Shown here: positions 34,582-38,951 of the stretch, in pieces
Position numbering within the stretch: position 1 is the stretch's first letter
Layout: every line of letters starts with the position of its first letter
Assembly: GCA_031292755.1 (NCBI GenBank)
Contig: JARLGM010000048.1
Coordinates: 1-38,951 of the forward strand
DNA from: Candidatus Sulfopaludibacter sp.
Lineage (GTDB): Bacteria > Acidobacteriota > Terriglobia > Bryobacterales > Bryobacteraceae
Direction of reading: 5' to 3'
Length of the DNA stretch: 38,951 nt
Program-made: the position numbers and the translations under genes
Notes under the pieces: generated by a model
Databases searched by the model: none
What the model saw: only the letters and a program-made list of their open reading frames with translations
What the model was told of the DNA's origin: nothing

Positions 34582-35609
34582 CCGTCCCTCCCAAGCGAAT
34601 CGCCGTCCTTTCCCCCGTCGCCTGGCGAACCCCTCCCCGGCAGTACGGCGCCTGGGAGACCGTCGCCGGTAACATTACCGAAGGATTGGTCGCCCGCGGT
34701 TGGGACGTGACGCTATTCGCCACCAGAAGTTCCGTTACGCGCGCCCGTTTGCATGCCGTGATCGACCGCGGGTATGAAGAGGATCGCTCCATCGATCCCA
34801 AAGTGGCCGAGTACCTGCACATTTCCGAAGCGTTCGAACACGCCGCCGACTTCGACCTGATCCACAGCCATTACGACTTCATGGCCCTGACCTACACCCG
34901 CCTGGTAAAGACCCCGGTGCTTACGACCATCCACGGGTTTTCGTCGCCTCAAATCATGCCGGTCTATGAAAAGTACCGTGACGGATATTTCGTCTCCATC
35001 AGCAACTCCGATCGTGCGCCGGGTCTGAACTATCTCGCCACCGTCTATAACGGAATCGACCTTTCGTTGTACCCGTTCCAGGAGCGTGCCGGCGACTCCC
35101 TCGTGTTTCTCGGCCGGATCCATCCGGACAAGGGTACCCACCTGGCAATCGAAGTCGCTCGCCTGAGCGGGCTGCCGCTTCTGATCGCGGGAATTATCCA
35201 GGATCGGACATATTTCCAGGAGCAGGTCCAGCCCTACCTGAACGACACCATCCGCTACATCGGGCCGGTGGACGTGGCGGGCAAGAACGCGTTGTTCGCT
35301 CGCGCCCTGGCTCTGCTGCATCTGAACACCATCCCGGAGCGATTCGGTCTCGTGCTGGCGGAAGGGAATGCCGCCGGCGTGCCCGTGATCGCCATGGATC
35401 TCGGTTCCTGCCGCGAGGTAATCGGAGACGGGCAGACGGGATTCCTCGTCCACAACGCCGGCGACGCCGTGAGTGCCCTGTCACGACTCGGTGGAATCGA
35501 CCGCAATGCGTGCCGCCGGCGGGTTCAGGAACGCTTCTCCATTGCAACCATGGTGGAAGCGTACGAACGGGTTTACCAGACGATTTTCGAATTGGAAGGG
35601 AAAAAATGA
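34578..35609 (+). CDS. GT4 family glycosyltransferase
   Basis: 343 residues, start ATG inside the previous stop. Family 4 hallmarks: 'WRTPPRQYGAWETVAGNITE' (N-domain, GGxE-like loop), 'DLIHSHYDF', 'TTIHGFSSPQIM', then the C-domain 'SLVFLGRIHPDKGTHLAIE' and the E-x7-E motif in 'PERFGLVLAEGNAAGVPVIA'. It lacks the extra C-terminal domain of the first GT. Nucleotide-sugar specificity is unknown; a GDP-mannose-type donor would fit the GH130 partners. Its own stop overlaps the next gene start (TGA 35607-35609, ATG 35606). Confidence 0.92.
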   Translation: MTVPPKRIAVLSPVAWRTPPRQYGAWETVAGNITEGLVARGWDVTLFATRSSVTRARLHAVIDRGYEEDRSIDPKVAEYLHISEAFEHAADFDLIHSHYDFMALTYTRLVKTPVLTTIHGFSSPQIMPVYEKYRDGYFVSISNSDRAPGLNYLATVYNGIDLSLYPFQERAGDSLVFLGRIHPDKGTHLAIEVARLSGLPLLIAGIIQDRTYFQEQVQPYLNDTIRYIGPVDVAGKNALFARALALLHLNTIPERFGLVLAEGNAAGVPVIAMDLGSCREVIGDGQTGFLVHNAGDAVSALSRLGGIDRNACRRRVQERFSIATMVEAYERVYQTIFELEGKK

Positions 35610-36508
35610 TCAGGCGATACTCTCACAATCCGATCCTCACCAAAGCCGATATTCCTTACCCGGTTGAAACGGTTCACAACGCCGCGGTCGTAAAGCATGA
35701 GAATGAATACATCATGCTGTTCCGTTCGCACTTGCGCACGGGACGCTCCATCATCGGCCTGGCGCGCAGCTCCGACGGATTCCATTTCACCGCCGATCGG
35801 CAGCCCTTTCTGATCCCTGAAGGGGAGGAGTTCAGCGTCGAGGATCCGCGCGTGACCTTGCTCGAAGGCGAGTATCTGATTACCTACAGCGTCTACTCGC
35901 CGGACGGAGTCCAAATCGCCCTGGCCAGGACTCACGATTTCAATCGCGTCGAGAGAATCGGCTCCATCACCGAGGCCGACTATCGCAACGTAGTGATCTT
36001 TCCCGAGAAGTTTGACGGCCTCTATGCCCGGCTCGACCGCCCCCATTCGGAGATTGCCCCGTGGTCCATCTGGATTTCCTATTCTCCGGATCTGCGCTTT
36101 TGGGGCAAGTCCCAACTCATCATGCGGCCCGTTCCGTATCACTGGGACGAAATGAAGATCGGCCCGGGCGCTCCGCCGATCAAAACGGAGCAGGGGTGGC
36201 TTTCTATCTATCATGGCGTTTTCCCGACCATGGACGGCTCGGTCTACCGGTTGGGGGTCGCGCTTCACGATCTCAAGAAGCCGGCAACGATCATCGGCGT
36301 CGGTGACTCCTGGATCTTGCAGCCGGAAGATCCTTGGGAGATCACCGGTTATGTCCACAACGTCGTGTTCACTTGCGGCGCCGTAGCCGAATCCGATGGG
36401 ACCCTGAAGATCTATTGGGGTGGCGCAGATACAGTCATGTGTGTGGGCGAAGCCAACGTCTCCGATCTTGTCACGCTCTGCCTGGAACACAGCAGACCGG
36501 CAAAATAG
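35606..36508 (+). CDS. GH130 family glycoside phosphorylase (short form)
   Basis: 300 residues, ATG at 35606 with GGAAGGG upstream. It is the compact GH130 propeller: 'RRYSHNPILTKADIPYP' and 'NAAVVKHENEYIMLFR' start it; Asp80 in 'SVEDPRVT' is the general acid; 'GPGAPPIKTEQGWLSIYHGV' and 'ITGYVHNVVFTCGAV' complete the active site. Short forms include mannosyl-glucose and beta-1,2-mannobiose phosphorylases. With the large GH130 it would recycle the product of the two GTs as sugar 1-phosphate. Last gene of the operon. Two hairpins follow at 36512-36556, between it and the convergent stress gene. Confidence 0.9.
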   Translation: MIRRYSHNPILTKADIPYPVETVHNAAVVKHENEYIMLFRSHLRTGRSIIGLARSSDGFHFTADRQPFLIPEGEEFSVEDPRVTLLEGEYLITYSVYSPDGVQIALARTHDFNRVERIGSITEADYRNVVIFPEKFDGLYARLDRPHSEIAPWSIWISYSPDLRFWGKSQLIMRPVPYHWDEMKIGPGAPPIKTEQGWLSIYHGVFPTMDGSVYRLGVALHDLKKPATIIGVGDSWILQPEDPWEITGYVHNVVFTCGAVAESDGTLKIYWGGADTVMCVGEANVSDLVTLCLEHSRPAK

Positions 36509-36511
36509 AAA

Positions 36512-36556
36512 CCCCGTGACGGCGAACTGCCCGTCGGGGCAGCCCGCCCACGGGCT
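36512..36556. terminator. Bidirectional double hairpin between convergent genes
   Basis: First hairpin 36512-36539 (CCCCG-ACGG / CCGT-CGGGG with a two-base bulge), second 36541-36556 (AGCCCG, loop CCCA, CGGGCT). They separate the convergent GH130 and stress-protein genes and may terminate both transcripts. There is no strong U-run. Confidence 0.55.
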
Positions 36557-36559
36557 AAG

Positions 36560-37108
36560 TTAACGAGCAGCCGTGCCGGCGGTCTCTTGCTGTTTGATCG
36601 CGTGCACTGTAACTTCTAAGGGTTGCGCCGTCCGCATGATTTCCCTGGCCCTTGCCACCTCTTCCTCCGTGCCATGAGCCAACAGGAGAAATTTGTCGGA
36701 TTTGATCGCAGACTCGTATTGCACAATGCTGTCTTTAGGGACGCCAATGCTATACAGTCCCGCGCCGATCGCGCTCAATCCGCCCACAACCACGGCTCCT
36801 TCAAGTGCACCGACAATCCACGCAACCAGGGGCCCGGCTACCAACACCGGCCCGATGCCTGGAATGGCGAAGAAAGCCGAACCGAACAAGAGTCCCCAGA
36901 AACCGCCCCAAAAGGCGCCCGACTTACCCCACCGTTTCATGCGGTCGCCGGCATTGTAATAGCCGACGACGTGCTCCTCGGTGTGGTAGTCCTTCCCGGC
37001 AATGGACAGTTTCTTCATGTCAAACCCGGACCGCTGCAGCTCCTTCAACGCTTCCTCGGCTTGGGGATGGTTTTCATAAATGGCTATGACTGTGTTCTTC
37101 TGGGACAT
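36560..37108 (-). CDS. General stress protein 17M-like membrane protein
   Basis: 182 residues from ATG 37108 with AAGGAAATTC upstream; the open frame extends further but only through a non-coding leader. Residues ~5-60 are the general-stress 17M-like domain ('VIAIYENHPQAEEALKELQR', 'FDMKKLSIAGKDYHTEEHVV'). A Gly-rich hydrophobic block of two or three helices follows ('FWGGFWGLLFGSAFFAIPG', 'IVGALEGAVVVGGLSAIGAG'), then a C-terminal strand-helix ('DKFLLLAHGTEEEVARARE'). Such proteins are stress-induced in Bacillus and others; their role is not known. It lies downstream of the OmpA copy 2 gene on the same strand, after a hairpin. Confidence 0.85.
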   Translation of the reverse strand: MSQKNTVIAIYENHPQAEEALKELQRSGFDMKKLSIAGKDYHTEEHVVGYYNAGDRMKRWGKSGAFWGGFWGLLFGSAFFAIPGIGPVLVAGPLVAWIVGALEGAVVVGGLSAIGAGLYSIGVPKDSIVQYESAIKSDKFLLLAHGTEEEVARAREIMRTAQPLEVTVHAIKQQETAGTAAR

Positions 37109-37146
37109 GAATTTCCTTCTTTCCTCTTGTGCCCTTGCGCGTCCTG

Positions 37147-37185
37147 GCGATGCGGGGCCTCCAGCGGCTGCCGGCCCCGCATCGC
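37147..37185. terminator. 13-bp perfect hairpin after the OmpA copy 2 gene
   Basis: GCGATGCGGGGCC and its exact complement around a 13-base loop, 12 bp after the OmpA stop. It has no U-run. It is the positional counterpart of the hairpin at 26151-26181, which also has a 13-base loop. Confidence 0.55.
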
Positions 37186-37196
37186 GCCGCTCTCGA

Positions 37197-38831
37197 TTAC
37201 CTGGCCCCAGCCGGCGCACTGCCGATCTGAGTGCCAATCACTTCGCCTGAAATCACGATCTCAACCCGCCGATTCTGCTGACGGCCCTCCGCAGTTTCGT
37301 TGGACGCGACCGGCTGCGTTTTGCCGAAGCCCTTCGTCGAGACCGAACTTCCCGGCATGCCCTGCTGCGTGAGGTATTCGCGGACAGACTCGCCGCGCTG
37401 TTCAGAAAGTTGCTGATTATACTCATCCCCGCCCACGCTGTCCGTGTGACCTTCCACGTCCAGCCTGAGGCCGGGATGTCCGGAGACGATTCCGGCCAGC
37501 CTGGCGAGCTTCTCGCGCGCCAGAGGCCGCAACGAGTACTTGCCGGTATCGAAGAGCACATCCGACATATTGACGATCAAACCACGCGGTGTATCGCGAG
37601 TCTGCAGGATGGTGTTGAACTGGAGCAACAACTGAGCTCGTAGTTCCGTCTTCTCCTTGTCAGCGCGATCGAGCGCGGCCTGCGATTCTGCGATCTTCAC
37701 ATCGTTCTCTAGCTTCAAGCGATCTGCCTCGCCCTGCGCGGCAGCCATCTGGGCCGCGTTGTCGCGCTTTGCAAGGTCCGCGGCAGTTTGTGCAGCCTCC
37801 ATCTTCGCGTTGTTATCGCGCTTCAGGAGATCCGCTTCAAATCGGGCCGTAACCCGCGCTGTCTCTGCGTCCCGTGCCGTGCGCCCGGCTTCGGCTTGTG
37901 CCGCGGCGCGTGCGCTTTCGGCGCGCGCTTCACGTTCGTCACCAGCCTGGCGCTCACTGGCCAGTTGCTCCTCACCAATCCTCTTTACTGTGATGATGCG
38001 GGCATCTTCGGCCATTTGGACGGCCTCGCGCGCCACCGTTCCGATGGGTTTACTTCCAGCCTTACCCTTCAGATAACCCTCGGCATTCTCCAGGCCTTGG
38101 ACGGCTTTCTTGTATGTATCGGCGGCATACCTCTCTGCGCCCGTCCAGCGTGCAATCTGTACGGCGTTTCGCGCCTCGTAAAGCTCCAGGGGCACCTTCG
38201 GGTTCAGCCGTAAGGGCTGGATCTCCGCCGGGTTCACGTTCAAGGTGTACTGGCCCCGTTGTAAGAGCTCGAACTTCGCATCGACCTGTTCAATGGTTCC
38301 GACTGTGTCCTTCCGGACGAAGTTCTCCATCACTACGACGTCGCTGGGCTGAGTCACCGCAAAATAGGGCTCAGCCGTCACAATCAGGCCGAACGATTGC
38401 AACTCAGTGGTTGCATCCAGCCTGGTCTTGTCTCCGTTCAAAAGCAATTCCCCAACGTTCGTGGCGCGGCCCTCGGGGGTAATGGCCCACATCACGTAGG
38501 TCAGGTACTCGGGGCCGAACATGGTGGCCGGCTGCAGTTTCTCCATGCGCGCATCGATTTTGATCACGCCCTGCTTGCTCTCCACGGCGGCCTCGCCGCG
38601 AGCCTCCGGTAAAAGCGCCGTTCCGCGGAAATCGATTTTCGTGGATCCGCTGCGGTGATTGTAATTAATCGCCTTCGTAGTGCGAGCCACCACGGTGACG
38701 CGATAAATAGGTACCGCACCGGTGGCCGTCGACACCGCAGTCTCAGTTGACTGTTGAACCGGGTTCGGAGCTTGCGGCGGCTGTGCCGCCAAAAGTCCGC
38801 ATGCCGTCAGGAACGCGCTTACGATTCTCAT
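37197..38831 (-). CDS. OmpA-family protein with 18-residue coiled-coil repeats (copy 2)
   Basis: 544 residues, ATG at 38831. Signal peptide 1-16 and a Pro/Gln-rich stretch to ~40, then the beta-rich domain shared with copy 1 ('YRVTVVARTTKAINYNHRSG', 'EYLTYVMWAITPEGRATNVG'). The DUF4398-like helices follow ('LELYEARNAVQIARWTGAER'). Residues 307-396 are five 18-residue coiled-coil units. The C-terminal OmpA domain has 'VLFDTGKYSLRP', 'GHTDSVGGDEYNQQLSEQR' and 'GFGKTQPVASNETAEGRQQN'. Copy 1 has eight units, so rod length differs between the paralogues. Both copies follow a paralogous small ORF, and both are followed by a hairpin. It probably anchors the envelope to peptidoglycan. Confidence 0.93.
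   Translation of the reverse strand: MRIVSAFLTACGLLAAQPPQAPNPVQQSTETAVSTATGAVPIYRVTVVARTTKAINYNHRSGSTKIDFRGTALLPEARGEAAVESKQGVIKIDARMEKLQPATMFGPEYLTYVMWAITPEGRATNVGELLLNGDKTRLDATTELQSFGLIVTAEPYFAVTQPSDVVVMENFVRKDTVGTIEQVDAKFELLQRGQYTLNVNPAEIQPLRLNPKVPLELYEARNAVQIARWTGAERYAADTYKKAVQGLENAEGYLKGKAGSKPIGTVAREAVQMAEDARIITVKRIGEEQLASERQAGDEREARAESARAAAQAEAGRTARDAETARVTARFEADLLKRDNNAKMEAAQTAADLAKRDNAAQMAAAQGEADRLKLENDVKIAESQAALDRADKEKTELRAQLLLQFNTILQTRDTPRGLIVNMSDVLFDTGKYSLRPLAREKLARLAGIVSGHPGLRLDVEGHTDSVGGDEYNQQLSEQRGESVREYLTQQGMPGSSVSTKGFGKTQPVASNETAEGRQQNRRVEIVISGEVIGTQIGSAPAGAR
37644..37913 (-). repeat. Five 54-bp coding units in OmpA copy 2
   Basis: Residues 307-396 form five 18-residue units (ARAAAQAEAGRTARDAET-type, then FEADLLKRD, TAADLAKRD, GEADRLKLE, AALDRADKE). 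They are diverged in DNA, unlike the three near-identical units in copy 1, so no recent expansion is evident here. Confidence 0.8.
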
Positions 38832-38839
38832 TTTGTCCT

Positions 38840-38951
38840 CTACTGCTCTGTTCCGGTTCGCCCGGAGTTCGCTCGCGGAGAATATTTGTTCAGGAGATTC
38901 ATCAGGCGAGCGGCGGCTTTGGGCGCAGGCCTCCCGTTGGTCACGATGTCC
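38840..38951 (-). CDS. 3' end of a small protein upstream of OmpA copy 2, cut by the window
   Basis: The minus-strand frame read from the right edge ends at TAG 38842-38840 and gives about 37 residues ending 'LMNLLNKYSPRANSGRTG'. It is similar to the C-terminus of the 27963-28268 ORF ('VLDLLNKYSPREG'). The stop lies eight bases before the OmpA start, so the genes are probably co-transcribed. The rest is outside the window. Confidence 0.6.
   Translation of the reverse strand, partial: DIVTNGRPAPKAAARLMNLLNKYSPRANSGRTGTEQ

Overview
The window is GC-rich chromosomal DNA that looks like an acidobacterium of the Solibacteres (Candidatus Solibacter / Bryobacter) type. The clues are a PadR regulator followed by an ADOP-type (FtsX/MacB) permease, a secreted protein ending in the domain known as the Solibacter uncharacterised C-terminal domain (TIGR03437), an ECF sigma / DUF4252 module, an LptF-LptG fusion in one polypeptide, and many secreted hypothetical proteins. 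This is inference from gene content; no rRNA or tRNA gene was seen.

Layout. 1-3.3 kb: the 3' part of an unknown gene, then a tight cluster of an exported protein, an ECF sigma factor, a one-helix membrane protein (probable anti-sigma) and a DUF4252 protein. 3.3-4.8 kb: an exported fusion of a DUF1080 (sugar-binding/hydrolase) domain with a PHP-like metal hydrolase domain. 4.9-9.4 kb: PadR regulator with a palindromic operator candidate, then two membrane-protein genes (ADOP permease, GT-C glycosyltransferase) with disrupted reading frames. 9.4-12.8 kb (minus): methyltransferase with an apparent ACG start, exported unknown protein, transglutaminase and Anbu proteasome-like peptidase. 12.9-16.7 kb (minus): TIGR03437 protein and an exported family 2 glycoside hydrolase. 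16.7-22.5 kb (plus): an exported TldD-like / TldE-like pair, then a fused LptFG permease.

22.6-28.9 kb (minus) is a stress-flavoured cluster. In order of transcription it holds a small unknown ORF, an OmpA-like protein with an 18-residue-period coiled coil, an exported protein, a 67-residue KOW-like protein, a 132-residue unknown, groES and a groEL without the usual Gly-Met tail. 29.7-30.6 kb carries a truncated malic-enzyme remnant. 30.8-36.5 kb is the most distinctive part: a tightly packed plus-strand operon of GT4 (with a C-terminal alpha-toroid domain), GH130, GT4 and GH130, suggesting a dedicated route that builds and phosphorolyses a (probably beta-mannosyl) oligosaccharide. 36.5-38.95 kb (minus) repeats the OmpA module: a paralogous small ORF cut by the window edge, a second OmpA/coiled-coil protein, and a general-stress-17M-like protein.

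How the parts may work together: the envelope genes (OmpA paralogues, LptFG, exported TldD/E), the chaperonin operon and the stress-17M-like gene surround the GT4/GH130 operon, so this half of the window reads as envelope and stress physiology plus storage, osmolyte or surface glycan metabolism. The first half is a mixture of regulatory, carbohydrate-active and transport genes.
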